A stretch of 64,000 nt of DNA from an uncultured Schlesneria sp. (GCA_903834925.1 CAILLA010000238.1:1-64000), one strand, 5' to 3'. Shown: positions 6,877 through 16,706, numbered from the stretch's first letter. Numbers and translations: made by a program. Notes: generated from the letters alone by a model not told the origin.

Positions 6877-6926
6877 TTCCGACGCTGGCAGCGTCGCCCA
6901 CGTGGCCGATGCTGCCAGCGTCGGAA
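6877..6926. repeat. 50-bp palindrome, possible terminator
   Basis: The segment is its own reverse complement apart from four non-pairing positions, with arms beginning TTCCGACGCTGGCAGC and a central ACGT. It lies 25 bases past the stop codon of the minus-strand zinc-ribbon protein, where it could stop transcription. A shorter relative with the CCGACGCT-GCAGCGTCGG core is at 49274-49292, so this is a dispersed palindromic family. Confidence 0.7.
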
Positions 6927-6950
6927 CTGCTACGGCTCTTTGCACTGCAT

Positions 6951-8132
6951 TTAGCGAGTTGCTTGCATCAGCGTATTCCAATTGTCTTTGTAGTCTTCGA
7001 CGAACTTCAACAGGTCCGTTTTGTCTTTGAGAGTGCCTGCCGGTGCGGGCAAATGTAATCGTGCGTTGATAACAGATACGGCCAAATCATAAAGATATCG
7101 AATGCCTGGATCGTCACCACTAAAATCGAGAAACTCAGGTACAGAGAAGGTGTCGGCCCCTTTATTACGAAGAATGTCTTTTGGATTGAAGGGTACATCG
7201 GCGTAGAGGGTATCGAGACGACAAAGGAGCTCCGTCGCTTCCATTTCAGTCAGCGGCTGTGGCAAATTATTGTTGCCGATTTCGCTCTCTTTCCCGATCC
7301 GATTCGCTTCGTCCCGAAGTTTACGCAATGCCGACTTATAGATGTGCGGAGGCTGCGTTTCATCCCAGGTGATTTTGAGTTGTTTCATCAACTGGGTTTG
7401 CGCCGCTCGAATCGCTGCCATCGAATCTTTGTGGTTTGACCACTCATTGGCATTGCGCCATCCTAAACCGGCCATATCACGTCGATTTCCCTCGCGTGGA
7501 TACAATTTTTCGTGGATCGCATTCAGATGGCCTTCGATCACGTCTAAACTCATTTCCGTCTGGTCCGATTTCCCAATCGCTTGTCGCAATGTCTTCCATT
7601 TCACGAGGTATTGTCGAGCGAGTTCCTTATCGTCTGTGACTTTCAACAACCTGATTGTGGAATCCGTGTGGGTGAGTAACTCAACAAAAGGGTTCGCAGC
7701 GATATTGCGCGATTCGGGAAGTGTCGGGGGAGTTTCATCGACAACCGATTTACTGATTGCGTTACCGATTACCATCATGAGACCAATGCCGATGATCACC
7801 AAGCCGATCAGTCCAATCATCCCGGTCGCGAACGCGGCGATGCTTTTCGTGGCTTTCTTTTGAGGAACCTTCATCGCTGGAGCGAGCTTGTTTGGACTGC
7901 TACGGCCTTTTCGCGAGGAAGGTGACTCGTCGATCGTCACTTCTACGAACTCCTCGTCTGGTTCTACCGTCACCTCAACAAATTCTTCCACCGGTTTTGC
8001 AGGCTGGAAAACGGTTGCCAGAAATTTCTCCCCACATGACTCGTTCGCACAAACGACCTTACGCCCGAGATTCCGTTCGGGAACATTGTATTTTCGGTGA
8101 CATTTTGGGCATTCGATTTTCGCAGTCGTCAT
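6951..8132 (-). CDS. Zinc-ribbon membrane protein, hypothetical
   Basis: This 393-aa protein begins with an N-terminal zinc ribbon: CPKCHRKY at residues 8-15 and CANESCGEKF at 28-37, with CxxC pairs. This form is common in planctomycete proteins whose other domains vary. A Glu/Val-rich linker with two repeats of EEFVEVT follows. A single strong membrane helix (GMIGLIGLVIIGIGLMMVIG) lies near residues 104-123. The rest is a helical, charged domain with no motif I recognise. It is probably a membrane-anchored protein with the ribbon in the cytoplasm. The gene stands alone, with the 50-bp palindrome after its stop. Confidence 0.8.
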   Translation of the reverse strand: MTTAKIECPKCHRKYNVPERNLGRKVVCANESCGEKFLATVFQPAKPVEEFVEVTVEPDEEFVEVTIDESPSSRKGRSSPNKLAPAMKVPQKKATKSIAAFATGMIGLIGLVIIGIGLMMVIGNAISKSVVDETPPTLPESRNIAANPFVELLTHTDSTIRLLKVTDDKELARQYLVKWKTLRQAIGKSDQTEMSLDVIEGHLNAIHEKLYPREGNRRDMAGLGWRNANEWSNHKDSMAAIRAAQTQLMKQLKITWDETQPPHIYKSALRKLRDEANRIGKESEIGNNNLPQPLTEMEATELLCRLDTLYADVPFNPKDILRNKGADTFSVPEFLDFSGDDPGIRYLYDLAVSVINARLHLPAPAGTLKDKTDLLKFVEDYKDNWNTLMQATR

Positions 8133-8809
8133 CGCAAGTCCCTGTATTGTGGATACAATTGAGGGTGTTCAGCCGAAACCGATTTTAGTGAGAATATGCC
8201 AGATTCCAGCTAAAAAATTATCGTCACGTTAATGTGTAACACGTGTTATCCAATAACACAAGTCCGTGATTTACATTCAAACACGCAATTGGAAACGTCG
8301 CCGAAATCCATCTTCTTGCTCTTCGTGTCCTTGGTGGTGACTCTCCGCCAATCTTCACTGCGTTTCCGCTCGAGGCGACCGAGATTAGACGCACATCCCA
8401 ATCGCTGCCATTGATCACGTTCCAATCTCTATTGTTCGGGAGTGAAACTGCGACAGATTCGACTCGGTCGCCCCGCTGGGGCTTTTTATCTGTATTTTTC
8501 GCGTTTCATCCTGGGGCAGAAGCCGCCACAGGCTACTCTCGGCCGCCGCGATGCGGCTTAAGACTGGTGGACTGAATACACATCCACGAATTTCGGGAAC
8601 GTTGTTTTTCGATAAAGAGGAGTATCCGAGGAGTCGCATCCCCGTACTTGCAACAAAACCGAATATTGAAATTGATTTCAAAAAACAATCGCGTTGAGTA
8701 AGATCAACAATCACATTCTGTTCACGAGGTCACCCGCGAAGGCCAGCAGGTGAATCGATTGGAACGCAATTCATATCATGCTGCCGCTTCGGCAACGGAG
8801 GCAAACGTT
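8133..8809. other. Intergenic region between divergent genes
   Basis: No convincing gene is seen. A minus-strand frame at 8415-8714 (99 aa) is rich in serine and arginine and looks like a by-product of GC-rich palindromic sequence around 8530-8570. Promoters for the divergent zinc-ribbon and small membrane protein genes should lie here. A palindromic AACACGTGTT element is at 8237-8246. Confidence 0.4.
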
Positions 8810-9046
8810 ATGCAAAAACACGCGATAGCATTGGGGTATTTCTTCCTTTCGGTCTTCTGCATTTTTACGTCATCGCAAGGGTATCTGGAGTTGTTTTGCA
8901 TACCGCTTCTCCTGGTGGCGCTGGTCGCCGCATTGATGGGAATCGGATTCTTAATGAGTGCTTGGGCCGGCCAGTTCCAGGCAGCCAGGAAATGGTTGCT
9001 GCAAATGGTTCATCTGGCGCAACAGGCACCAATCAATGCGAATTAA
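8810..9046 (+). CDS. Small membrane protein, 78 aa
   Basis: The protein has two predicted membrane helices (ALGYFFLSVFCIFTSS and IPLLLVALVAALMGIGFLMS) and a short amphipathic C-terminus. I chose ATG 8810 because GGAGG lies 8 bases upstream; the frame is open further to 8750. No function is recognised. It is followed after 9 bases by another small membrane protein and then a DUF2007 protein, so the three probably form one operon. Confidence 0.65.
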   Translation: MQKHAIALGYFFLSVFCIFTSSQGYLELFCIPLLLVALVAALMGIGFLMSAWAGQFQAARKWLLQMVHLAQQAPINAN

Positions 9047-9055
9047 CACCCAACG

Positions 9056-9436
9056 ATGAGCTATATAATCGTTGCCATTTTGCTGATGCTGTCGCTCCCA
9101 CTGAACTCGTGGGTCTCGACAAGCAGGCACGCCGACAAGTGGTCGGCAAAGATTGTCTACCTTGTCACCATGCCTGGTGTCCTGCTTGCACTCGTGTTGA
9201 TTGCCATCTATTTGATTCCATATTTCTTCTTGTATCCAGAGCACCATGCTCATATTCTTGATGTGCGCGGAACCCACGATCAAAAACTCGCTCTGAAGAT
9301 GTACCGCGACGAATCGGCGAAACGTGGCTTTTGTCAGCGCGTCATCGAGAATTTGGGATTGAAAAAAGATTCAGGACCGGAATGGCCTGAAATACTCAAC
9401 GAGATTCCGGTGGATGATGAGTCCAATATCTCTTAA
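9056..9436 (+). CDS. Small membrane protein, 126 aa
   Basis: The first 60 residues hold two hydrophobic segments (IIVAILLMLSLPL and VYLVTMPGVLLALVLIAIYLIPYFFLY). The rest is a charged soluble tail with YRDESAKRGF. No family is recognised. It starts at ATG 9056, nine bases after the previous small membrane gene. The role is unknown; it probably acts together with its neighbour at the membrane. Confidence 0.65.
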   Translation: MSYIIVAILLMLSLPLNSWVSTSRHADKWSAKIVYLVTMPGVLLALVLIAIYLIPYFFLYPEHHAHILDVRGTHDQKLALKMYRDESAKRGFCQRVIENLGLKKDSGPEWPEILNEIPVDDESNIS

Positions 9437-9500
9437 CGGAAAGATGGCTTATTCCATCAAACCGGTGAAATTGCAAATCGTTAGAAATGTGAGTGCTGAA

Positions 9501-9854
9501 ATGAACGACACTGACACTCGGCTTGTTGAAGCTTACCGGGCTGCGGATGTGGCGGAAGCGCATATGATTCGGCTGGCGCTCGAAGTCGCGGGGATTCATT
9601 CCCAGATCGACGGCGAAGCCCTTCAAGGGAGCGAGTACCCTCTGGGCTGGTCGACGGCTCCACGGATTTTGGTTGCGGAATCGCTCGTCGCGCAGGCCCG
9701 CGAAATCATTGCTCAGGCGCATCCCCACAGGGGGATTTTTGGTGGCGAGGACTCGAATGCCGAGTTGCTGCGTTGTCTGGCATGCGGGCAGGCGATGGAA
9801 AAGACGGAAACATGCCCGGCCTGTGGATGGACATACAAGACTGAACGGGAGTAA
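9501..9854 (+). CDS. DUF2007 domain protein with C-terminal zinc ribbon
   Basis: This 117-aa protein has the DUF2007 pattern (LVEAYRAADVAEAHMIRLALE, then GIHSQIDGEAL and an APRILVAESLVAQA strand-helix unit). DUF2007 proteins are annotated as putative signal-transducing or regulatory proteins. The C-terminus adds a zinc ribbon (CLACGQAMEKTETCPACGW). I chose ATG 9501 because the DUF2007 domain begins at once. The frame is open to 9414, overlapping the upstream gene. It ends about 100 bases before a convergent DUF1552 gene. Confidence 0.78.
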   Translation: MNDTDTRLVEAYRAADVAEAHMIRLALEVAGIHSQIDGEALQGSEYPLGWSTAPRILVAESLVAQAREIIAQAHPHRGIFGGEDSNAELLRCLACGQAMEKTETCPACGWTYKTERE

Positions 9855-9957
9855 TGATTTCTCCGCCACTTCGGCTACCCGGTTTGCCTGGGATGACGAA
9901 GTGGATTCGAAATCACTCGAACTTTTCGATCAAATTTCGTGTCGTGTGCCGGTACAA

Positions 9958-11274
9958 TTACGTCAATTTTGGCAGCGGACCTACGGTGCAGAAGTCGGGG
10001 TTGCCGAAACGATCGATTCGGTGACCAAAACCATGAGCCAATGACAGCAAGAATCGATTGTGGGGAACTCGCCCAAACTTGAGTGAACGCCCCATTTGAA
10101 AATCCAGTCCGTTGCCGACGAGCACAAACGGAATGTTGTCGAGCGTGTGTGAGTTCCCTTTGCCCAGTTCGTTCGTCCAGACGATCAACGTGTTGTCCAG
10201 CAGAGAACCGCCTCCACCCGGTTCAGGTGTCTCGGCAAGTCGTTTCGCCAGATAGGCGACTTGTTCGGCGTACCATTTGTTGATTTTGGTCAGTTTTTCT
10301 TGTGATGGCTCGTCTTCATCCGGGTTGTGCGACAACTCGTGGTGACCCTGATCAACACCCAGGAAACGCATTTTTGCGTCGCCCACGGAATTCGTGTATT
10401 GCAGTGTCGCAACCCGAGTGAAATCCGAGACGAAGCTGTTGACCATCAACTCGATCTGCATCTTGCTCAGCCGAGGCATGTTGTCGGCCTCTTCTTTAAC
10501 ACCCGGTTTTAGTTCCGGCACCGCGTGTCCGATTCCGTCTGCCGGCCCGGAAGTCAGTTCACGTTCCATCTCACGTACAAATGTCGTTTGTTCTTCGAGT
10601 AGGCGACGGTCTTCTGAATTGACGTTGGATGCAAGTGTCTGCAAATCGCTCTGCAAGTCATCCAGAATACTTTTCAGGTTCTCTTGATCCTTCATCCGAC
10701 CGTACATTTTCGCAAACATTCGGTATGGATCGTCGATGGGAGTGTTTGGCTTATTGGGACCGGAATAGGACATTCGCGTCCACGTATCGGCTCGGTCAGG
10801 AACCATCACACCGAACTCAAGTGAACCGAATCGAGTCCGCGTCGCTGCATCAGCTTGCAGGAAGTTCTTGATCTCTTGATCGATCGACAATCCGCTGGAC
10901 CAGCCGGCGGGAGTATCCGAGCCACCCTGGATGTTCCCCGGAAACAGTTCGATCCCCGTTAACAGGCAGCCAATTCCTCGCATATGGCTGTCGCCATCTC
11001 CACGCACCTTGTCGCAAACGCCGTGCAGGGTCAGCATCCGGTCCTTGAAAGGCTCAAGCGGCGTCAGGCTTTCCTTCAGGGTGAACTCGGCACCCTCTTC
11101 ATCAGGCCAGAAGTTTTTTTGTACAACTCCGTTCGGACTGAAAATGATTACCAGACGTTGTTTACGAGCGGTCTGGTTTGCAAACCCGAGACTCGGCAAA
11201 TTCAGAATAAACGGCAATGCGGCGGCACTGAGTCCGAAATCGCGGAGGAATTCTCGACGGGAGGTGTGTGACAT
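9958..11274 (-). CDS. DUF1552 domain protein, Tat-exported
   Basis: This 438-aa protein opens with a twin-arginine signal ([18 protein letters not shown]) and then has the DUF1552 form: [11 protein letters not shown] near residue 40, [17 protein letters not shown] around 84-100, and the late [14 protein letters not shown] motif before a HNRFLLSLA helix. DUF1552 proteins are related to the DUF1501/sulfatase-like alkaline phosphatase superfamily. They are almost always paired with DUF1592-type cytochrome proteins in planctomycetes. Their substrate is unknown; a role in degrading complex organic matter has been suggested. The partner cytochrome gene is 18 bases upstream on the same strand, so the two form an operon. 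Confidence 0.9.
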   Translation of the reverse strand: MSHTSRREFLRDFGLSAAALPFILNLPSLGFANQTARKQRLVIIFSPNGVVQKNFWPDEEGAEFTLKESLTPLEPFKDRMLTLHGVCDKVRGDGDSHMRGIGCLLTGIELFPGNIQGGSDTPAGWSSGLSIDQEIKNFLQADAATRTRFGSLEFGVMVPDRADTWTRMSYSGPNKPNTPIDDPYRMFAKMYGRMKDQENLKSILDDLQSDLQTLASNVNSEDRRLLEEQTTFVREMERELTSGPADGIGHAVPELKPGVKEEADNMPRLSKMQIELMVNSFVSDFTRVATLQYTNSVGDAKMRFLGVDQGHHELSHNPDEDEPSQEKLTKINKWYAEQVAYLAKRLAETPEPGGGGSLLDNTLIVWTNELGKGNSHTLDNIPFVLVGNGLDFQMGRSLKFGRVPHNRFLLSLAHGFGHRIDRFGNPDFCTVGPLPKLT

Positions 11275-11292
11275 CCTGGTACCTGTTCTCTG

Positions 11293-13680
11293 CTAAGGTT
11301 GCGTTGACCCGACAACAGTTTGTGTTTTTTCATCGACCGTCGTCAACGCCGAAGCCGCAATGATCTCGACCATCAATTTACGAATGCTAAAGTTTTTGCG
11401 GACAAATGCTTCTTTGAGCGAATCCTTCGTCTGCGACCCATAGGCTCGAATCGGTTGCTTGATCACTCCATGAAACAGCTGTTCGACGAAGGCTGCGTGA
11501 GTTTCCGGGCTGTCCGCGAGATATTTCGCCAGATCCCGCACGCCGTAAAATTGAACTGTTTCACCGCCGCGAGTCCGGTAAGCCCCTGTCGCCACGATTG
11601 GTTTCCCGTTTTCGTCTTTTCGGAAACGACCGACGGCATCGAAGTGCTCTAACGTAAAGCCGAGCGGGTTGATCATTGAATGGCACGACTGGCAGACCTC
11701 GGGACTCGTCTGCATTGCGACTCGTTCTCGTGTGGTGAGGTCAGGCTGTAGCTGGGGAGCTGCGGGAGCGACGGCAATCGGAGGTGGACGCAGTGTCCTT
11801 CCCAAAATGCTGCGAGCCACAAAAATACCCCGGTGGATTGGTGAACTGGTCGCGGTGTAGGCGAATCCCGTCATCAAGTAGGGATGTGTCAAAACACCGG
11901 CTCGTTCATTCGAATCGAGAGTAACTTTTTGAAACGCGGCATCCGCAGGCAATTGAGCACCATAGAACCCGGACAGACGCCCATTCAGATACACCGAATC
12001 GGATAACAGCAATTGCCGAAAATCGGATGTCTCGCTGGCAAGGATTTCGTCGACAAACAGTTCCAGTGACGTACGAAGATCGTTCGCCATCTCGTTACTG
12101 AAATCAGGAAAACGTTCGGGGTCCTTGCTCAAGTCAGGAACGCGATCAACCTTCAGCCAGCGAAACAAGTACTCACGCAATTTGGAATGAGCTCGACGAT
12201 CACCTACCATGCGTTGTGCTTGAGCCGCAATCTGTTCACGAGTCGCCAATTCGCCATTAGCTGCCTTTTGCAATAACTCCTGATCAGGAGCGGAATCCCA
12301 CAGTCCGAACGAGATTCGCGACGCGACGTTATAAGGATCATTGGCGTTAGCCTGCTGAGCACCCAGTTCGCGATACAGGAATCTTGGAGACTTCAGCAAG
12401 AGCAGAACCACCCGATTACAGGCAATTTCAGGATCGCTTGCCGCCGCGAAGTGACGGTCGATATACCGTTGCTTCAGTTCATCACTCAGGGGTCGACGAA
12501 ACGCCAATTCGGCTAACCGTCCACAAAACGCTTTCAGTTTTTCAGCTCGTTCAGGCGTATCCGGTTTTGAGCCCGAAAGCTGATTGAGATGGTTTCCGAT
12601 ATACGCAGCGACTTCAATCGCGGCTTCGGTTGTTGCCTGATCCCATTCCTTTGAAATTGTCGTGGCCCGTTCCCAGCCGAAGCTGCGATCATCGGGTGGA
12701 AATGCCGTTGACACGACGCACGTTTCCGGCGGCTGGCTGGGGCTGAGACAACGTGAGGGAATGACTTCCCCGACAAGATGCGGACGTTTCCATTCCAGCG
12801 AGATCGATGCTTTCGCTGGAGGTTTTTCTTTCGCTTTCTGATCCTTTACCCCTTGCGAGGCCTTCGAGAATTCCAGACGCAATGGATAGCTGCGTCCACC
12901 GAGCAGGAAAATCGTCCCGCGATGTTCGGTATCCGTCCCCGATTTGACGTAGGCATCCACCAACGGACGTTTCTGATCGTTTACCCACAATCGAGTCGCC
13001 TGGTCTGTTCGAACAAGAAATTCGTACTCGCCCGTATCCGGTGCAAAGACCGACCCTCGCCATTTGATCGCGAATTCGTACGGTTCGATCTTCGCCCCTT
13101 CAGGATTGTCGGCGTCAGGACTTTTATCCTGAAAGTCGAAGGCAACAACCGGATCAACCCGCTCGAACACTCGATCATTACCACCAAAGTTTCGCGACTT
13201 GAAGTACTCGGCCACAAGCCCAACCCTGTCATCCGAACTTCCAGGACTACGGAACCGTCCGATCAAGTCGGCGACGGCATTTCGATATTGCCGAACCGTC
13301 AGATGTGACAGTTCCACACGTGCAGCCTTATTTCGAGCCTGTGCCGTTGAGGAATAGAATGTCTCGTGAATGAATTGCGAAACGCGAGCGGCTTCGTCTC
13401 CGATACATGTTCCAGGTTTGTCTTCGGGCATCGACTTGGCGATGTACTCGGTCAATTCACCGACCGACCGATCACCGACTAGCGGATGAGCGTAACTGTC
13501 GACCTTCCCTTCACCCTTCTCGCCGTGACAGGACGCGCATTTCGCTTGATAAATCATTTCGCCTGTCGGGGCTTCGTCGGCGAATCCACCAGTGGAAAGC
13601 AGTACCAGAACCAGGCTGGCAGCGACGGTACTTCGAAGAAATTGTAAGCAATCTACGGCGAGCGACTCAGTTGTGTGCAT
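11293..13680 (-). CDS. DUF1592/DUF1588/DUF1585 cytochrome protein with PA14 domain
   Basis: This 795-aa protein has an N-terminal signal peptide, then a class I cytochrome c motif (CASCHGEKGEG, near residue 48), a DUF1587 segment with LTVRQYRNAVADLIG, a PA14-like carbohydrate-binding domain beginning GLVAEYFKSRNFGG, then DUF1595, DUF1592, DUF1588 (CQSCHSMINPLGF, a second CxxCH) and DUF1585. This is the usual architecture of exported planctomycete proteins thought to oxidise complex carbon substrates. It is the first gene of a two-gene operon with the DUF1552 protein. PA14 suggests carbohydrate binding, which is an inference. Confidence 0.9.
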   Translation of the reverse strand: MHTTESLAVDCLQFLRSTVAASLVLVLLSTGGFADEAPTGEMIYQAKCASCHGEKGEGKVDSYAHPLVGDRSVGELTEYIAKSMPEDKPGTCIGDEAARVSQFIHETFYSSTAQARNKAARVELSHLTVRQYRNAVADLIGRFRSPGSSDDRVGLVAEYFKSRNFGGNDRVFERVDPVVAFDFQDKSPDADNPEGAKIEPYEFAIKWRGSVFAPDTGEYEFLVRTDQATRLWVNDQKRPLVDAYVKSGTDTEHRGTIFLLGGRSYPLRLEFSKASQGVKDQKAKEKPPAKASISLEWKRPHLVGEVIPSRCLSPSQPPETCVVSTAFPPDDRSFGWERATTISKEWDQATTEAAIEVAAYIGNHLNQLSGSKPDTPERAEKLKAFCGRLAELAFRRPLSDELKQRYIDRHFAAASDPEIACNRVVLLLLKSPRFLYRELGAQQANANDPYNVASRISFGLWDSAPDQELLQKAANGELATREQIAAQAQRMVGDRRAHSKLREYLFRWLKVDRVPDLSKDPERFPDFSNEMANDLRTSLELFVDEILASETSDFRQLLLSDSVYLNGRLSGFYGAQLPADAAFQKVTLDSNERAGVLTHPYLMTGFAYTATSSPIHRGIFVARSILGRTLRPPPIAVAPAAPQLQPDLTTRERVAMQTSPEVCQSCHSMINPLGFTLEHFDAVGRFRKDENGKPIVATGAYRTRGGETVQFYGVRDLAKYLADSPETHAAFVEQLFHGVIKQPIRAYGSQTKDSLKEAFVRKNFSIRKLMVEIIAASALTTVDEKTQTVVGSTQP

Positions 13681-14042
13681 GGCTAAATTACCGTGTGCGC
13701 ATCAACGCATTTCATAGAGTACAACCGGGCGGGAGATCGGCATGTTGTCTCGATAATACTCCGTCCGCACGTCAAAATCCACGAGGATCTTGCCGCGTTC
13801 TCGAAGTTGACAAATTCGAATTTGCCGCCAGCTGAGGGTTATTCGATGGATCAGTCGACTTCGTTTTACCGCGTCTCGAAGAGAAGCGGGAACGGAGGGG
13901 CGGAATTGACGTCGACCGAGGCGTCATTTCGCGTTGGGACATTGCAAAAAGTCATGCCTGAGGCAACGCCCAAAGATATCGGCTGAACGCCGATCCGCTT
14001 GCGCCGATGGCTGCGGATAAAACGAAGGATCTGTCGCCGTGT
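13681..14042. other. Intergenic region upstream of the DUF1592 operon
   Basis: No strong gene. A 46-codon plus-strand frame starts at ATG 13846 (beginning MDQSTSF) and ends at 13986. It lacks a clear ribosome binding site and family features, so I do not call it. The promoter of the minus-strand operon probably lies here. Confidence 0.4.
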
Positions 14043-15560
14043 TTAATTACCGGCCACGAAAGCAACTGGTTTCACATTCCGCCGGCTGAAGAGCAACAAG
14101 GCCGACAACAACGTCAGTGGAATGACGACATGGCCGTATGGAATGACAAAATGAGTCTCCATCGGACCGTGAGAAAAATAAAATCGCCCCCATTGTAGCG
14201 ACGTCCCGACCCAATCGTGCATCCCAGCACCAGATTCCAAATCTTCGTTGAATTCCACGCCAATCCTTAACGGAATTTGATCGGCGGGTGGTGACAACGC
14301 AGTAGAAGGCTGGATCATCAGGGGGAGGAAATGTGGCTGCTGCAGAACGGGATGCAGGTCATCTTTCGTCACAAACATTTCAGGAATTTTGCTCGACGCA
14401 ACAACGTCATCGATTTCTGCGGCTGTTCCATTTGGAGGATTCATCGATGCGCACTCGAGGATATTCGCGTCAACATTGGCGAACTCAATTTCTGACTCGA
14501 CCCTTGGAACAAATGTCATCGTCTCATGGCGGTCCCCGGTGACGATCCTGTAACGGGTCCCCGAGCCATCATCGCGAGGAGCTCGATTGTGCTGACAAAC
14601 CAGACCGTCCTTCCCTGAGACAAGCAGCAGTTGCTTTCCATGCTCGAATTCGAAATTCAAAACATCGGAAACAATACGACTTCTGACCCATCCCCCGGCC
14701 AACGCGAGCGATGCTAGCAGCGTCACTGTCCCGAGTTTCCTGCGCCAACCGCTGAACAATCCTGCTAATCCAATATTTCGTTCAACACCCTGCACGCTCG
14801 ACGTCATCGGCGTAGCGCTGACGACCGTCCCGTTCCTGGAAGTCATTCGGCCCGATCCGAACAACATGACGACAGATAACAACCCGAGCGGAAGAACAAC
14901 CATCCAATGAGGAATTTGAATGGCATATTCCCAACTACCGTCTTCCGTCAGGCCATGTAGATAACGGAATCCATAAAACTGCAACTTCGATTCGACCATC
15001 TTTTGATCTTCGTCAGCATTCGAGATTGAACACTGATCAGAAATCACGAAATCGATCCCGATGCGTGAATCTTGCATTTGTGAATTTTGCAGGGGGTTCG
15101 ATACGAAACTCGGTGTGTGCGCGGAAGCTTGGATCAACTCGTTTTCGTGTTCGTCAGGCTCTTCCGTATACACGGCTGCCATCACAGAGACATCGCCAGT
15201 CGGACTGAACTCCAATTTCGACGAAGGGGGGGGACAATTCACGACAAACGGGACCATCGCAATTTTTTGATTCGGATTCGACGGCTTTTGTTTAACAACT
15301 TGTTCTGGTGCAATTCCAATGATTGTCTGAGAGTAAAATCCTGTCACAGTCCAATTGATCTCTGGTAAATGGCCGGGCCACTCGACCGGATTGTTATAAC
15401 CTGTGAAGCTCATGAATCCCGGAACCGTTAACGAATTGGCTCGATTACCGTTCAAGCCAAAATCGACGTAACTTTTAACCCAGGCACCCGTAAAAACGAG
15501 CAAAGTTAACAAGGTCCCAATGCCAAACGTCCGTCGCCAGCCGTTGAAGAAATTGCGCAT
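14043..15560 (-). CDS. Membrane protein with internal tandem duplication
   Basis: This 505-aa protein is two homologous halves. Each begins with a GWRR(T/K) basic patch and a membrane helix (TLLTLLVFTGAWV and TLLASLALAGGWV). A variable extracytoplasmic region follows, and each half ends with a second helix (VVLPLGLLSVVMLF and VVIPLTLLSALLLF). The order of helix, outer domain and helix repeats twice. Start ATG 15560 was chosen because AAGGAAGA lies 6 bases upstream; the frame is open to 15596. No enzyme motif is visible. It may be a structural or sensory membrane protein. Its own duplication suggests a two-domain assembly. Confidence 0.75.
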   Translation of the reverse strand: MRNFFNGWRRTFGIGTLLTLLVFTGAWVKSYVDFGLNGNRANSLTVPGFMSFTGYNNPVEWPGHLPEINWTVTGFYSQTIIGIAPEQVVKQKPSNPNQKIAMVPFVVNCPPPSSKLEFSPTGDVSVMAAVYTEEPDEHENELIQASAHTPSFVSNPLQNSQMQDSRIGIDFVISDQCSISNADEDQKMVESKLQFYGFRYLHGLTEDGSWEYAIQIPHWMVVLPLGLLSVVMLFGSGRMTSRNGTVVSATPMTSSVQGVERNIGLAGLFSGWRRKLGTVTLLASLALAGGWVRSRIVSDVLNFEFEHGKQLLLVSGKDGLVCQHNRAPRDDGSGTRYRIVTGDRHETMTFVPRVESEIEFANVDANILECASMNPPNGTAAEIDDVVASSKIPEMFVTKDDLHPVLQQPHFLPLMIQPSTALSPPADQIPLRIGVEFNEDLESGAGMHDWVGTSLQWGRFYFSHGPMETHFVIPYGHVVIPLTLLSALLLFSRRNVKPVAFVAGN

Positions 15561-15781
15561 GACACTCTTCCTTGAGTTCAAACAAGAGTGACCCATCCCT
15601 GGTCACCCCACGATCGAGGCAGAGGTTAATTGAACGCGGATTTAGCGTCTATCCCTTCTTGGGTGCGGTGTTTTCTAATTCGTGCAAATGAGCGAAGTTA
15701 AATGTTCTAAACCTTCTTTTCTTCGTCTTCGGTTCCACGATCGATGTGATCGATGCGTTGACCCGCATTCAGATTTGCCCG

Positions 15782-16027
15782 TCACGACTCTGGATTTTCC
15801 AGAGCGTTCATCGCCTCACAAAGTGCTTCGAACTCTTCGCGGCATTCGGGACAAATCAACAGGTGCTGTTCGATCGCCTTTAACCCTTCAGCAATCGGCT
15901 TTCCTGCCAGACGATCTTCAGCAAACTCACCCACCTGCATCAAGCAGACGTCGCAGTCGATCTCAACCGCTTGAGTATCGCGGATAACGTTGAGTATGAG
16001 TTGAATTTCTTCGCCTGTGACCGGCAT
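15782..16027 (-). CDS. Small zinc-finger protein, putative anti-sigma factor
   Basis: This 81-aa protein carries an HLLICPECREEF motif (an H-x3-C-x2-C zinc-binding arrangement) in its C-terminal half, after a helical stretch with CDVCLMQVGEFAEDRLAG. This resembles the ZAS-type domain of anti-sigma factors, though it has no membrane segment. The gene follows the ECF sigma factor gene by 13 bases on the same strand. I chose ATG 16027 because AAAGGGA lies upstream; the frame is open to 16078, overlapping the sigma gene. The inferred role is to hold the sigma factor inactive. Confidence 0.68.
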   Translation of the reverse strand: MPVTGEEIQLILNVIRDTQAVEIDCDVCLMQVGEFAEDRLAGKPIAEGLKAIEQHLLICPECREEFEALCEAMNALENPES

Positions 16028-16040
16028 AACCGTGTCCCTT

Positions 16041-16670
16041 TCATCCGTTGAACGCAGCGGCAAACGACTTTGAATCAAACCCCACTAGTACAAGTTCCTG
16101 CTTGAGTCGAAACCGGGCGTCATGACTCAACTTGTAAAGCGCGTTCCGGCTGCATCCTAGCTGCGCTGCAATTTCTTCCTGAGCCATCCCTTTGATTTCC
16201 GCCAGCAAAACGATCCGCTGTTTTTCCGTCAGCTGAGTGTTAATCACATGGTACATCGCTTCCACCAATTCTCGACGATCAGGAGCCAACTCGTCGCTCG
16301 CTGCTTCCGGTTCAAAATTTGTATCCGCAACAAGCGTCTCCAAGGAGACGTCACGCCATTGTCGTTTCCGCAATTGCGTCAGAGCAACCCGGATTGCGAT
16401 GGCGGTGGCCCAGGTGACAAATCGGCTGCGGTTCTGAAACTGATCCAGCGCTTCCAGAATTCGAATCAGCGAATCTTGAAGAAAATCGTCCAACATTGGG
16501 TCGATAAAATCAGACCGGGATTTCAAGGCCGATTTCAGGCCAACGAACAGAAGTTCGCGCAAGTCAGAAAGTGCCGATTCACGAATCGGCCCTTCTGCTT
16601 GCAGCGACTTGATCCATTCATCGTTGTCCCGATCCCTGACCATCTGCACGAATTCCAGAATACGTTTCAA
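16041..16670 (-). CDS. ECF-type sigma factor
   Basis: This 209-aa protein has region 2 (DSLIRILEALDQFQNRSRFV, then WATAIAIRVALTQLRKRQW) and region 4 (LTEKQRIVLLAEIKGM, then EEIAAQLGCSRNALYKL, a helix-turn-helix). It binds core RNA polymerase and directs it to specific promoters. It is followed after 13 bases by a zinc-finger protein likely to act as its regulator. No auto-regulated promoter could be identified by eye. The start is ATG 16670; the N-terminus (MKRILEFVQMVRD) is typical. Confidence 0.9.
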   Translation of the reverse strand: MKRILEFVQMVRDRDNDEWIKSLQAEGPIRESALSDLRELLFVGLKSALKSRSDFIDPMLDDFLQDSLIRILEALDQFQNRSRFVTWATAIAIRVALTQLRKRQWRDVSLETLVADTNFEPEAASDELAPDRRELVEAMYHVINTQLTEKQRIVLLAEIKGMAQEEIAAQLGCSRNALYKLSHDARFRLKQELVLVGFDSKSFAAAFNG

Positions 16671-16706
16671 GGCGTTTCGAAAACTTTAGTCGCGAGCAAC
16701 GTAATA

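Noticed and set aside
6527-7030. 167-aa plus-strand open frame starting in repeat copy C
   Set aside because: It begins inside the DUF5615 stop, runs through both repeat families and into the antisense of the zinc-ribbon protein; only the repeat part is protein-like.
8415-8714. 99-aa minus-strand open frame
   Set aside because: Translation is serine/arginine-rich and runs through a palindromic GC-rich segment; no ribosome binding site or family pattern.
13846-13986. 46-codon plus-strand frame beginning MDQSTSF
   Set aside because: No ribosome binding site, no recognisable fold and it lies within a promoter region for the opposite strand.
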